Source of the DNA: Aquimarina sp. Aq78
GTDB lineage: Bacteria > Bacteroidota > Bacteroidia > Flavobacteriales > Flavobacteriaceae
Assembly: GCF_900299525.1 (NCBI RefSeq)
Contig: NZ_OMKA01000003.1
Coordinates: forward strand, 558,001-622,000
Length of the DNA stretch: 64,000 nucleotides
Direction of reading: 5' to 3'
Shown here one piece after another: positions 43,424 to 52,358 of this stretch. Below the pieces are notes generated by a model. That model did no database searches and was not told where the DNA came from. It worked only from the letters and a program-made list of their open reading frames with translations. The translations under genes and the position numbers were made by a program. Position 1 is the first letter of the stretch. Every line of letters starts with the position of its first letter.

Positions 43424-44263
43424 ATGAAGTCTATTTTTGATACTGTATCGCAAAGTTGTAGCAAAATTGTTACGAATTCCTACAGTACATCATTTTCGCT
43501 TGCTTCAAAAATGTTATCAGATTCTATACGACAGGACATTTACAATATTTATGGTTTTGTAAGATTTGCAGATGAAATTGTAGATACATTTCATGAATAT
43601 GATAAAGAAAAATTATTTAATGATTTTGAAGAGGAAATGTACAAAGCAATTAAAAATAAGATTAGTCTAAATCCTATTCTTAACTCTTTTCAAAAAACAG
43701 TTCATCAATATAATATTAATCCGGAGTTGTATGAATCATTTATGAAAAGTATGCGATTAGATTTGCATAAAACCAACTATCTAACAGATCAGGAATACAA
43801 AGATTATATTTATGGATCGGCAGATGTAGTTGGATTAATGTGTTTGAAAGTTTTTGTGAATGGAGATGCCGAAAAGTATGCTAATTTAAAGCAAAGCGCA
43901 ATGCATTTGGGTTCTGCTTTTCAGAAGGTTAATTTCTTACGGGATCTAAAAACAGATTTTGAAGATCTTAACAGGACCTATTTTCCGAATCTAAATTTAA
44001 ATGAACTCGATGAAGAATCTAAACTTAAAATTATTAAGGAAATAGAAGAAGATTTCGATAAAGCTTTACAAGGTATCTTAAGACTTCCTGTTGAAGCAAA
44101 ATTTGGAGTATATACTGCATTTATTTACTATAAAAAATTATTAAATAAACTTAAAAAAACTCCGTCTTTAGAAATAAAAAATACACGTATACGAGTATCG
44201 AATTATCAAAAATTTGGATTATTAGCAAAATCCTATTTTGACTATCGATTAAACTTAATTTAG
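43424..44263 (+). CDS. crtB: Phytoene synthase
   Basis: 279 residues, a head-to-head prenyl synthase making phytoene from two GGPP. The aspartate-rich motifs are D50-E-I-V-D54 (RFADEIVD) and D174-L-K-T-D178 (FLRDLKTDFEDLNRTY), and the STSFSLASKML start region is typical. It lies 30 bases after crtI in the same operon. No GGPP synthase is in the window, so that substrate must come from elsewhere. Confidence 0.96.
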   Translation: MKSIFDTVSQSCSKIVTNSYSTSFSLASKMLSDSIRQDIYNIYGFVRFADEIVDTFHEYDKEKLFNDFEEEMYKAIKNKISLNPILNSFQKTVHQYNINPELYESFMKSMRLDLHKTNYLTDQEYKDYIYGSADVVGLMCLKVFVNGDAEKYANLKQSAMHLGSAFQKVNFLRDLKTDFEDLNRTYFPNLNLNELDEESKLKIIKEIEEDFDKALQGILRLPVEAKFGVYTAFIYYKKLLNKLKKTPSLEIKNTRIRVSNYQKFGLLAKSYFDYRLNLI

Positions 44264-44289
44264 CTGTATTTTTGTATAAAACCACTTTT

Positions 44290-44739
44290 GTGAAAGTTTT
44301 TGTCCAAATATTAGTTTTTCTTGCCGCCTTCTCTATTATGGAGTTTATGGCTTGGTTCACTCACAAATATGTAATGCATGGTTTTTTGTGGTCATTACAC
44401 AGAGATCATCATCATAAAGATCATGACAGTTGGTGGGAACGCAATGATTTATTCTTTGTATTCTATGCTATAGTAAGTATGTCTTGTATTTTGTTTCACG
44501 ATTCGCATACATTTTGGATCGGAAGGGCTATAGGTCTAGGCATTCTAGCTTATGGTATTGCCTATTTTGTAGTACATGATATTTTTATACATCAGCGTTT
44601 TAAAGCATTCAGAAATACGAGCAATTGGTACGCCAAAGGAGTACGAAGAGCTCATAAAATGCATCATAAAAATATAAAAAAGGAAAAAGGAGAATGTTTT
44701 GGTATGTTAGTGGTTCCTTTTAAATATTTTAAGAAATAG
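44290..44739 (+). CDS. crtZ: Beta-carotene hydroxylase
   Basis: I use the GTG at 44290 (149 residues), which yields the family start VKVFVQILVFLAAFSIMEFMAWFTHKYVMHG; a TTG six codons earlier is also in frame. The membrane di-iron hydroxylase His clusters are HKYVMH, HRDHHH, HDIFIHQ and HKMHHK. CrtZ adds 3-hydroxyls to beta-carotene to give zeaxanthin. It follows crtB by 26 bases and converges with the TlpA gene. No lycopene cyclase (crtY) is present here. Confidence 0.93.
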   Translation: MKVFVQILVFLAAFSIMEFMAWFTHKYVMHGFLWSLHRDHHHKDHDSWWERNDLFFVFYAIVSMSCILFHDSHTFWIGRAIGLGILAYGIAYFVVHDIFIHQRFKAFRNTSNWYAKGVRRAHKMHHKNIKKEKGECFGMLVVPFKYFKK

Positions 44740-44742
44740 ATT

Positions 44743-45303
44743 TTATTCGGCTAATAGATTATCGATGGTTTCTCTTACTTTGGTGCTATTCCAATCTGCT
44801 GCACCAACTTTATCAATAATAATGTTTCCTTTTTTATCCAACAGATAAGTTGCAGGTATTGTTTTACTCACAAAAGGTTTTGGGTGCTCTGATAATGATC
44901 TATAGATAGGATAACTATAGTTTTTATTCTTCATAAACTTATTTAATTCTGGATCATCATCTGTAGTTACAAAGAGAAATACTACTTCATCTTTATAATC
45001 ATTATACAATTTTTGTAATGAAGGCATTTCTGCTATGCAAGGAGGACACCATGTAGCCCAATAATTGATTAGAACAACTTTATCTTTTGCTATATTAAAA
45101 TTAGTAGACGCTGTGTTTACTCCATGTAATTTCCAGTCATATGATGCTACCTGTGCTCTTTCTTCTACTTTTACTATTCCAGGGCTAAAAGAGAAAATTC
45201 TGGTTAAAAATATCTGCATCATTCCTCTGGTATTAGGAATAAAAAATAATATCAATATGATTGCAAAAATCACATTGGAGATGTTCTTTTTATTAAACTT
45301 CAT
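44743..45303 (-). CDS. TlpA-like thioredoxin-family reductase
   Basis: 186 residues. One N-terminal membrane anchor (about 9-25) precedes a thioredoxin fold with the redox motif WATWCPPC (WCPPC, about residues 84-88), an FLFVTTDDDP strand and the cis-Pro PATYLLDKKGNI. It is a periplasmic disulfide reductase as used in cytochrome c maturation or general thiol quality control. It converges with crtZ, three bases apart. Nothing ties it to carotenoids. Confidence 0.93.
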   Translation of the reverse strand: MKFNKKNISNVIFAIILILFFIPNTRGMMQIFLTRIFSFSPGIVKVEERAQVASYDWKLHGVNTASTNFNIAKDKVVLINYWATWCPPCIAEMPSLQKLYNDYKDEVVFLFVTTDDDPELNKFMKNKNYSYPIYRSLSEHPKPFVSKTIPATYLLDKKGNIIIDKVGAADWNSTKVRETIDNLLAE

Positions 45304-45487
45304 CTATCTAAATCTTTTGTTTTTCAGAACTCATATCATGAACTCATTTGATTTTTTTATCTATAGTCACAGATATTTTGATTAGTAACAAAATCCTGAA
45401 ACACCTTACAAAGTTATATAAATAAATGGCACTACATCTAAGATAGATATAGACTTAATTCTTGAAATACAGTTTTCTTAAATTAAT

Positions 45488-45512
45488 AAAGCGCAATCTT
45501 TGATTGCGCTTT
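45488..45512 (-). terminator. Terminator of the repeat lipoprotein
   Basis: AAAGCGCAATC (45488-45498) pairs with GATTGCGCTTT (45502-45512) around TTT; on the minus strand it follows the lipoprotein stop at 45541 and is T-rich. Confidence 0.8.
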
Positions 45513-45540
45513 AAAACTAACAAAAAATAACAATGAACTA

Positions 45541-46449
45541 TTATCTTGTTACACTTCCCGAAGGAAATGAAGCACTATTAAGCTCAAAGGTATAACTAGT
45601 AGGTGCGGTATCTGTACCTGCTGTACCAACCAAAGGTTTCAACAAAAATGGTGCTGCTGCATTGTCTGGAAATGGTTCTACAGAAATCACAACCGTTTTT
45701 CCTCTTACATCTAATGGAAATGTTACTCCGTCTGGAGCGTTTCTAAAAAAGTCTTCTCCTGGTAATTGTGGTCCATTAGAAGCGGTTTCACTAAACCCAT
45801 TAATATCTCCAACATTATCATCTGCAGTATTATTCATTGTAAATGTTCCTGTAGAAATAGGTACTCCATCTGCTACCACCCATCCTTCATATTTCCATCC
45901 TGCATCAAGAACTGGTAAGGTTAAATTCGCTGCCGGAGGCATTCCTGGGGTACCAAACCATACTCCAAATTGATCATTACCATTATTAGCAGTTCCCGAA
46001 GCCTCATCTGTTGGGGTTCTTAAGAAAAACCCTCCTGCCGAAGCTGAAAAATCTCCTTCACCTACAGGTCCCAATCCTACTGTTGCTGTATTACCGGTTC
46101 CAAAATCACCTTTTAATAGTTTTGTATCTGATGGTGCCGGGTTTGGATCAGGATTTGGTTCTATTGTTAATACAAAAGCTGCCGCTGTCTTAAGTGATTC
46201 TGTATTTACCATAAAAGAAGTACTAGATAATTCTCCTGCACTATTTACAGAAAATGTTCCTGTAGAAACTGGAGCTTCATTAACGATAATCCATCCTTCA
46301 TAAAGATAATCGCTTCCTAAGTCTTCTAATCCACTAAGATTAAGTGTTACATTTGATTCGGTAGGTACATTACCAGAGTCATCATCATTACTACATGAAG
46401 AAACAATACATCCGATAACCAGAGTACCTATAATTGCTTTTTTAAACAT
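45541..46449 (-). CDS. Lipoprotein with two RskA-like repeats
   Basis: I use the ATG at 46449 (302 residues), which begins a lipoprotein signal ending VSSC (about Cys18), then an Asp-rich linker. The mature protein is two copies of one unit: YEGWIIVNEAPVSTGTFSVN ... FVLTIEPNPDPNP and YEGWVVADGVPISTGTFTMN ... VVISVEPFPDN. That pattern resembles the extracytoplasmic domain of anti-sigma-K (RskA) proteins, but no membrane helix or sigma-binding domain is present. It sits downstream of the Crp-type gene, 72 bases away. Confidence 0.75.
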   Translation of the reverse strand: MFKKAIIGTLVIGCIVSSCSNDDDSGNVPTESNVTLNLSGLEDLGSDYLYEGWIIVNEAPVSTGTFSVNSAGELSSTSFMVNTESLKTAAAFVLTIEPNPDPNPAPSDTKLLKGDFGTGNTATVGLGPVGEGDFSASAGGFFLRTPTDEASGTANNGNDQFGVWFGTPGMPPAANLTLPVLDAGWKYEGWVVADGVPISTGTFTMNNTADDNVGDINGFSETASNGPQLPGEDFFRNAPDGVTFPLDVRGKTVVISVEPFPDNAAAPFLLKPLVGTAGTDTAPTSYTFELNSASFPSGSVTR

Positions 46450-46521
46450 TGCTTTTTTTTTATGATTATTAGACCATAAAATTATTAACATTGAAGTTTT
46501 TAAAATGTTAGCCACCTAACA

Positions 46522-47190
46522 TTAAGCAACATTTTTTAAACGAATCTCTTTTCTATTAAAATCTATGACGTTAGATTCCTTTAATTCGTTTAGAATAATA
46601 TTTAGGGTTGGTCTCGATGTACCGATAAGATGAGCTATGTCTTTTTGGGTATAAGGATGCTCTATTACCATATCTCCTGTATAAGGACAACAGTGTCCAT
46701 AGTCTTCTTTAAGCTCGTTTAAGAACTCTAATAATCTTGTTTTGGTATCTTTAAAGAGAAGTAATTGTAGCCTTCTTTCCAGGCGCTTAAATCGCATACC
46801 TATAAATTTATAGATTCTAAGGCTAAAAGATTGATTCTCGCGCATGAGTCCATGCATGGTTTCTACACCGATGGGACAAATAGAAGTTGTATTATCGACA
46901 GATTGCGCAAACTCTGTTCTTTTATTCTCTCCAAGAATAGCTTTTTCACCAAAAATCTCTCCCCGGGTAAGAATAGCTTTTATGACCTCATATCCATCTT
47001 CTGCATAGTATCCAATTTTTACCTTTCCTTTTTCTATAAGGTATACTTTGTTTGCAGAGTCTTCTTCAAAATAAATGTAGTCGTTCTTTCGGTAAGCATC
47101 AAAGTCGTGATCCTTTTTATACCTTTTAAACTTATGAGGGCATAATACCTTAAAGAGATCTGAATCCTCAAAAAACCAGATTGCACTCAT
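46522..47190 (-). CDS. Crp/Fnr-family transcriptional regulator
   Basis: 222 residues. A cyclic-nucleotide-binding-like beta barrel (about 30-120: NDYIYFEEDSANKVYLIEKGKVKIGY, GEIFGEKAIL), a long dimer helix, and a C-terminal winged helix (about 150-220: YTQKDIAHLIGTSRPTLNIILNELKES). There is no N-terminal Cys cluster, so it is Crp-like rather than an Fe-S Fnr. The effector is unknown; the GE...R pocket is only partly kept. It precedes the repeat lipoprotein gene. Confidence 0.9.
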   Translation of the reverse strand: MSAIWFFEDSDLFKVLCPHKFKRYKKDHDFDAYRKNDYIYFEEDSANKVYLIEKGKVKIGYYAEDGYEVIKAILTRGEIFGEKAILGENKRTEFAQSVDNTTSICPIGVETMHGLMRENQSFSLRIYKFIGMRFKRLERRLQLLLFKDTKTRLLEFLNELKEDYGHCCPYTGDMVIEHPYTQKDIAHLIGTSRPTLNIILNELKESNVIDFNRKEIRLKNVA

Positions 47191-47265
47191 GATGATTATG
47201 TTTTATGATGTTAGTTTATCTACTTATGTCGTAAAACACTCAAATCCCTTACATTATTGTATTAG

Positions 47266-47297
47266 AAACCCCTTAAAAGCTTAATTTTAAGGAGTTT
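47266..47297 (-). terminator. Hairpin after the NAMPT gene
   Basis: AAACCCCTTAAAA (47266-47278) pairs, with one mismatch, with TTTTAAGGAGTTT (47285-47297) around a 6-base loop, 27 bases after the stop of the NAMPT gene. Confidence 0.6.
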
Positions 47298-47323
47298 TGC
47301 GAATTCTATGATATAAACTTAAT

Positions 47324-48769
47324 TTATTGAGCAATTCTTTTACGAATTGTAGACAAATTATCTTCTATTAGTAATTCTCCATCTTTAAAAACAGTTTCTA
47401 ATAATCCTTGATTCTCTTCTTGTTCAGAAACCTGATCTTTATACACTATTTTCCCTTGTTCTTCATATAATTGAATACGCCCTTTTGCAGATTTTTTAGT
47501 ACCATCATCTGTGATCGGATCTTTAAATATTTCTCTTCCTTCTCCCTGTACTTCTACATAAGTAGCTTTCATTGCAAATCCAAAAGTGTCTCGGGTATTG
47601 TATTGATATGTAAAACTCCCTATTCCCAAAACCACATTAGTAGAAGCAAAACCTTTAGCTTTCAACTTTTTACAAATCTGGGTTGCTCTTTCGATTGTAA
47701 TACTATCTCCATAGATAGCTCCTATTTTTGGATTCAACACTTTGTACCCCTGATCATTTATCGTTCCTCCAAATTCATCCCAAAGTAACTCTATAACACC
47801 CTTAGCAACTATTGGATTCTTATGATCACATCCGCAAATAATATCCACAGGATCACCAGAATCTGGTCTAATGACAAGTTTTCCTTCTCTTTCGAGAATT
47901 TCATTTTTTAGTTTAGGTAAATATTCTGTTAGCACTTTCCAAAGATCCCAGGTATCAGATACTACAGATAATATTCCTGTTGGATATGTTTCTAATAACC
48001 TTTTAAAAGTTCCTATTTCATCATCCTTACTTCCTGCACACATCACGCTATGTTCTGTAGCATTTACACTACCGATAACCAATTCTTTGGTAACATCTGC
48101 ATTATAATATGTTTCAAAAGCTTTTGCTACAGGCAATGTATCACTCCCAGAAAAGGATAATGCATGTCCCATACCGCTAAGAATTGAAGATTCTGTACCC
48201 GACATTCCTCGCATCGAGAAATCGTGACCCTGCCAGGTAATAAACTCTATATTATCACGATCTGTTTCTATTGCAAAAGAGGATAAAATACTTTGATATT
48301 GTTTTGCAATAGTAGCAGAAGTACAAGGTTGCCAAATAATATTAGACAATAAAGTTTCCAGATAATTGGTAAGCCAGAAAAACTCTGGTTTGGTGTTCAT
48401 TACTGTAAACATTGGTACTCGAATAGGAACTTCTGTTCCTTCAGGTAAAGATTTGATTTTGATAGGTAAATATCCTAAATCGTGTAATTCTTCGATATGT
48501 GTAATATCATAATCTATACCCAGATAATGATCTACATATTTTTTATATTCTGCAGTCACTTCTTCTTTGGGAAGATTAAAAAACCGTTCGTTGAATTGTT
48601 TGATTAAATATTCTTTAATAAAATACTGCAACCCAAAAAACACTACATTATCAATTCCTTCTATTCTACTTTTCCTAGGTGTCCAGTTAGAATACACAAA
48701 AGTAGTTCCGTTTGGATATTGCTCTTTGTGCCCTAATTTATAACCGTCTGTTAATAGTAATGGATTCAT
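47324..48769 (-). CDS. nadV: Nicotinamide phosphoribosyltransferase (NAMPT/NadV family)
   Basis: 481 residues, the NAMPT length rather than that of the two-domain NAPRTase. Landmarks: NPLLLTDGYKLGHKEQYPNGTTFVYSNWTPRKSR, GHDFSMRGMSG, GSVNATEHSVM, VSDTWDLW, and RPDSGDPVDI. It joins nicotinamide to PRPP to make NMN for NAD salvage. A relative (Namat) instead joins nicotinamide to ADPR-pyrophosphate to form NAD. It carries its own NrtR operator, so it belongs to the regulon of the upstream ADP-ribose operon, separated from it by the secreted protein gene. Confidence 0.9.
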   Translation of the reverse strand: MNPLLLTDGYKLGHKEQYPNGTTFVYSNWTPRKSRIEGIDNVVFFGLQYFIKEYLIKQFNERFFNLPKEEVTAEYKKYVDHYLGIDYDITHIEELHDLGYLPIKIKSLPEGTEVPIRVPMFTVMNTKPEFFWLTNYLETLLSNIIWQPCTSATIAKQYQSILSSFAIETDRDNIEFITWQGHDFSMRGMSGTESSILSGMGHALSFSGSDTLPVAKAFETYYNADVTKELVIGSVNATEHSVMCAGSKDDEIGTFKRLLETYPTGILSVVSDTWDLWKVLTEYLPKLKNEILEREGKLVIRPDSGDPVDIICGCDHKNPIVAKGVIELLWDEFGGTINDQGYKVLNPKIGAIYGDSITIERATQICKKLKAKGFASTNVVLGIGSFTYQYNTRDTFGFAMKATYVEVQGEGREIFKDPITDDGTKKSAKGRIQLYEEQGKIVYKDQVSEQEENQGLLETVFKDGELLIEDNLSTIRKRIAQ

Positions 48770-48780
48770 CTTTATTTTAT

Positions 48781-48801
48781 TTTGCGTTATTTATACGCAA
48801 A
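48781..48801. promoter_or_regulatory. NrtR operator at nadV
   Basis: A perfect inverted repeat TTTGCGT-N7-ACGCAAA 12 bases upstream of the nadV ATG. Variants occur at 55413-55433 (prs) and 56220-56240 (nrtR) with the same 7-base spacing. On the minus strand it overlaps the -7 box TATATTTG (48798-48805), so binding would block initiation. Confidence 0.8.
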
Positions 48802-48879
48802 TATAGTTTTTATTTTTAAACTGATAAAATCTTAAAAGAATTTTTTTCTGGATTACTTCAAAAACTAGTAGAAAACATG

Positions 48880-50034
48880 CTAGTTTTCATACTTTCGATT
48901 CATGAATTCCTTAAATACTTTTTGAAAACCACTAAGATCTACTTTAGCATTTTTAACTTCAGAACTGTTTTTGTATTCTATGTAATATGTGTTTCCCGGT
49001 TTCTCAAAGAAACGTATCCCTTCTATTATTTTACCATTATCTCCTGTGAGAATGTATCCTCTAAAAATTTCAGGATCTTCTGGACGTTGTTTATCTTCTT
49101 TATGCATTTCATTAATGATGATCTCTATAAACTCATCAAAAAAAGATTGCATATTCTTATTGATAAAAATCTCTGGTTTCTCAAAATAGATTTTCTGTAT
49201 ATCTACCAAATCTAACTTGGTCGAATATTCCTGAAAACCACTGGTTCCATAACCATATGTTCCATCACTTTGATCATATATAAACATGGTGCTATTCGCA
49301 GGTAAAACATCTACATTTCCTTTCATAAAATATTTAACACCAATTTCTTTTTCATTTATAGTATATGAAGCCTTCCAACTCTTATTTTTCCTGAATAATT
49401 GTATTTCCAACTTCTCCCCTGCTGCAGCTAAGGTAGGCGATCCTATAATAATACTATCTCCTTTCTGAATTATCAAAGTTCGCTGATAATAGTGCTTAGC
49501 AAATATATCTATATGTAATGCTGTATATTTTTTATTCTCTATTTTTTTAGAGAATATTCCCGAAGGCGCTTCTTCATATTCATATCCATCTATTATTTTA
49601 CCATTCTTATAAACAGATTTGATGTTTAATTTTGGTTTATACAAATCTCTTATATATACTTCATAATCTTCTTCACTCATCACTTCTCCTTGTTGCTCTT
49701 GTAAACCTTCTATTTCAGAAGTTTCTGCTCCTAATGCCATTTGATAAACATCTAAAGAATATTGAAATTTTGCTTCTCCATTCTCATAATAATCAACTCT
49801 GGGAAATTCATCGTTTCCTTTTGAAAAATATCCATTATATGGTTTTCCATATTTATAAAATCCTTTATATATTTTTTGAGGTTTTTCGACAATTACAAAA
49901 GAATCTTGATCAATAACATTATCCATATTTTGAGATTTTACAAGATTAAATGAAAGCATACACAATGACAAGAGTAAAATAATCTTGCTACTCCAGCTAA
50001 TTCTACATCTTAATAAGAATTCGATCTTAATCAT
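48880..50034 (-). CDS. Unknown secreted protein of the NAD locus
   Basis: 384 residues. A basic N terminus (MIKIEFLLRCRISWSS) followed by a hydrophobic stretch and SQ cut site indicate a signal peptide. The mature part begins with YKGFYKYGKPYNGYFSKGND, which resembles MORN/YwqK-type beta hairpin repeats (x-x-G-x-x-Y/F-x-N-G), then a mixed domain of unknown type. No catalytic motif stands out. It lies between the phosphoesterase and nadV on the same strand, with gaps of 76 and 110 bases and no operator of its own, so its link to NAD metabolism is uncertain. Confidence 0.65.
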   Translation of the reverse strand: MIKIEFLLRCRISWSSKIILLLSLCMLSFNLVKSQNMDNVIDQDSFVIVEKPQKIYKGFYKYGKPYNGYFSKGNDEFPRVDYYENGEAKFQYSLDVYQMALGAETSEIEGLQEQQGEVMSEEDYEVYIRDLYKPKLNIKSVYKNGKIIDGYEYEEAPSGIFSKKIENKKYTALHIDIFAKHYYQRTLIIQKGDSIIIGSPTLAAAGEKLEIQLFRKNKSWKASYTINEKEIGVKYFMKGNVDVLPANSTMFIYDQSDGTYGYGTSGFQEYSTKLDLVDIQKIYFEKPEIFINKNMQSFFDEFIEIIINEMHKEDKQRPEDPEIFRGYILTGDNGKIIEGIRFFEKPGNTYYIEYKNSSEVKNAKVDLSGFQKVFKEFMNRKYEN

Positions 50035-50110
50035 TACAAAATTTTAGAAGATAAAAATAGATCCAATTTATGTTAGAAACTACCCTGTTTTCCGTTAAAG
50101 TTAGAAAGTC

Positions 50111-50839
50111 TTAGTTTCTTCCTTTTTCATCAAGGTATAAAGAAGGCAATGGATCACTTTGCCAACATTTTTTAGTATCAATATCTAGTATGGTAAGTTT
50201 TCCCTTGAAACCTGCTCCTGTATCTATATTCCAGAGATTATAAGCTTTTATAGGAGTATCTTTACCATACTCAATAGTAGGGGTATGCCCGATATAAATC
50301 TCGGAATAATGACTAAACCGTTTTGGCGGATCATCTTTTAAAGCTACCTCTCCAACTTTATCGGCAAGTAACGCTGATTCCCATAATGTTCGATCCCAAT
50401 AATAATTAGAATCATACTCCTCTTTTCCTACTCCATGCATCGATGTGAATCCTGCATGTACAAAAAGCCTACCCTCTTTATCCAGATAGTAATCTTTCAG
50501 CGTATTAAAAAATGCTTTATGAGTTTCTTTGGTAAGTAACCCTGATTGAATATAGCTATGGATTGTTTCTTTTCCTCCATGTGCCAACCATACAGGATTG
50601 GTTACTCCTTTTTCTAGCCATAACCCGCACCACAGGTCATGATTTCCTCGTATAAAAACACATGTATTGGATATAGAAAGATGTATAAGTTCTTGTATTA
50701 CAATAGCCGATTCACTCCAACCATCTACGTAATCTCCCAAAAAAATCAGGGTATCTTCTGAAGTTACATTTGCTCGTTCTAAAACCTGAAGTAAAGCCCT
50801 ATGACCACCATGTATATCACCGATTACCAGGGTTCTCAT
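50111..50839 (-). CDS. Calcineurin-like metallophosphoesterase
   Basis: 242 residues, complete: GDIHGGH (metal Asp and His, residues 7-13), GDYVDGW (about 36-42), GNHDLW (about 65-70), then a GH(T)-type strand and HAGF and HT motifs. It belongs to the PrpA/ApaH-like group acting on phosphoproteins or dinucleotides. In this operon it starts two bases after the ADP-ribosylglycohydrolase gene stop, so a role on phosphorylated ADP-ribose (for example the product of KptA) is plausible but inferred only from context. Confidence 0.88.
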   Translation of the reverse strand: MRTLVIGDIHGGHRALLQVLERANVTSEDTLIFLGDYVDGWSESAIVIQELIHLSISNTCVFIRGNHDLWCGLWLEKGVTNPVWLAHGGKETIHSYIQSGLLTKETHKAFFNTLKDYYLDKEGRLFVHAGFTSMHGVGKEEYDSNYYWDRTLWESALLADKVGEVALKDDPPKRFSHYSEIYIGHTPTIEYGKDTPIKAYNLWNIDTGAGFKGKLTILDIDTKKCWQSDPLPSLYLDEKGRN

Positions 50840-50840
50840 T

Positions 50841-51749
50841 TTACAATTGTTTGCTTAACCTATTAACAATATTATTCATCCAAGAATATTCAGGTAATTT
50901 CTTTAAATTATCTTTCAAATATTTAGGTATACCATTATAACCAATATAAGTTCCCACTATTTGCCCTGTTATTGAACAATTCGTATCAGTATCTCCTCCG
51001 CTATTTATGATTTCATCGAAAATAACATCAATAGGTTTTTCTTTTATCATATTTGCAGAAAAAATCGAAAAAGGAACTGAATTAACAACATACCCATCAT
51101 TCCCTAAACTAGCAATTTCTGTTATTGATTTTGTTTTAGACAAAATATCTAATTCCAGTAACCTATCTTTTACTTTTGAATCTGGCAAATCCGAAGTAAT
51201 TAATTTCATTAAACTTATTTCATTTATCCAATTCTCTTCTATAATAGTTTTAATTGCAAAAACTACTGCCAAAGCTCCAATATATGCCTCAGAATTATAA
51301 TGTGTTATGGAACATATTTGTTCTATTCGTTCTCTTGAAATATTTTTAAAAAAAGCTATTGGGGCAACACGCATTGCCGCTCCATTACCTGCAGAGTATT
51401 CTCCTCTTCTACCGGTTTGACTCCAATCCAAGCCAATTTGGAGTTCTCTAATGGCTTTTAACGTTGATGCTCCTATTCCTCTAATCATTCCATTAGCAAA
51501 ATAAGAAACAAAATAATTAGATAGTATTTCTGGATCCAAAAAAGGGTCTTCAATCAATGCTTCACAAGTCGCTAATGTTAATTGCGTATCATCTGTAATA
51601 TCCCATTCTGGTATTTTCTCCTCTGGTTTTCCAAAAGGGTAAAAGATATTCTCTTCGATTTGTTCTACATTTTCATATCCGCTCCCTATTGCATCACCAA
51701 TAGCTCCTAAGAACATTGAACCAAGAAATCTTTCTTTATTAGTAATCAT
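50841..51749 (-). CDS. ADP-ribosylglycohydrolase (ARH/DraG family)
   Basis: 302 residues from the ATG at 51749; a GTG at 51785, overlapping the previous stop, would add 12 residues, so coupling is possible. Signatures of the binuclear Mg fold: GAIGDAIGSG at the N terminus, WDITDDTQ (T52-D-D-T) and C-terminal GGDTDTN (about 251-257). It removes ADP-ribose from Arg or other residues, or from O-acetyl-ADP-ribose or nucleic acid ends. It is followed by a phosphoesterase and preceded by the 2OG oxygenase. The full catalytic set is kept. Confidence 0.93.
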   Translation of the reverse strand: MITNKERFLGSMFLGAIGDAIGSGYENVEQIEENIFYPFGKPEEKIPEWDITDDTQLTLATCEALIEDPFLDPEILSNYFVSYFANGMIRGIGASTLKAIRELQIGLDWSQTGRRGEYSAGNGAAMRVAPIAFFKNISRERIEQICSITHYNSEAYIGALAVVFAIKTIIEENWINEISLMKLITSDLPDSKVKDRLLELDILSKTKSITEIASLGNDGYVVNSVPFSIFSANMIKEKPIDVIFDEIINSGGDTDTNCSITGQIVGTYIGYNGIPKYLKDNLKKLPEYSWMNNIVNRLSKQL

Positions 51750-51784
51750 CTTATTTTTTTGTAACACATCTTTAGACTCTATCA

Positions 51785-52333
51785 CTACAATAGTCCATAC
51801 ATTATATCTGTTCTTAAGACATATTTAATTCCTTTAATAATAGGCTTACCTTCATGGCGTAACGGATGATGAAATACTAAAGCATCACCTAATTTTGGAT
51901 TAACTGTAATCCCTTCTTCAAAATAAGTCTCTCCTCCTTTGAAATCATCATTAAGATATATCAAAAACGAGAAGAAACTGCATTCATTTTCACTTCGTTC
52001 ATAACTTCCATCTCTATGCATTTTAAAGCGTTGCCCTTCGCCATATTTGTATATCCTAAACATTTCGTTAAGGCCAATTGCTCTGTAATTTCCAAAAGTT
52101 TCAACCACTAGAGGTTCTATTTCTGACCATATTTTTTCCCCAAGTATTTCATCCTTAAACAAAATACGTTGGTTATTTCGAATCCCCTTTACCATTATCT
52201 GCTTGCCATCAATATTAACTTTTGCTTCTTCAAATGAAACCTGCTCTCCTTTTTCAATAAATTGATCACACATTTCTTTAGAGAGAAAATTTTCAATGAG
52301 ACATATTTCTGGATGTAACTCTTTCCTTTTCAT
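51785..52333 (-). CDS. 2OG-Fe(II) oxygenase, prolyl-4-hydroxylase type
   Basis: 182 residues of jelly-roll fold. The iron ligands are visible as HRDG (HxD, about residues 106-108) and the distal HPLRHEG (about 154-158), with the 2-oxoglutarate Arg following near R172. FFSFLIYLNDDFKGGETYF is the typical P4H core. The substrate could be a protein or a nucleoside or base; being in an ADP-ribose operon, a modified ADP-ribosylated target is possible. It lies downstream of the hairpin that separates it from kptA and overlaps the GTG of the next frame. Confidence 0.88.
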   Translation of the reverse strand: MKRKELHPEICLIENFLSKEMCDQFIEKGEQVSFEEAKVNIDGKQIMVKGIRNNQRILFKDEILGEKIWSEIEPLVVETFGNYRAIGLNEMFRIYKYGEGQRFKMHRDGSYERSENECSFFSFLIYLNDDFKGGETYFEEGITVNPKLGDALVFHHPLRHEGKPIIKGIKYVLRTDIMYGLL

Positions 52334-52358
52334 TTAGATTATTCTTTATAATTGCTTA

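Noticed and set aside
47471-49215. Plus-strand frames of 78 to 112 residues across nadV and the secreted protein gene
   Set aside because: They are antisense to real genes and their composition is that of shadow frames (rich in Phe, Ser, Tyr and Ile).
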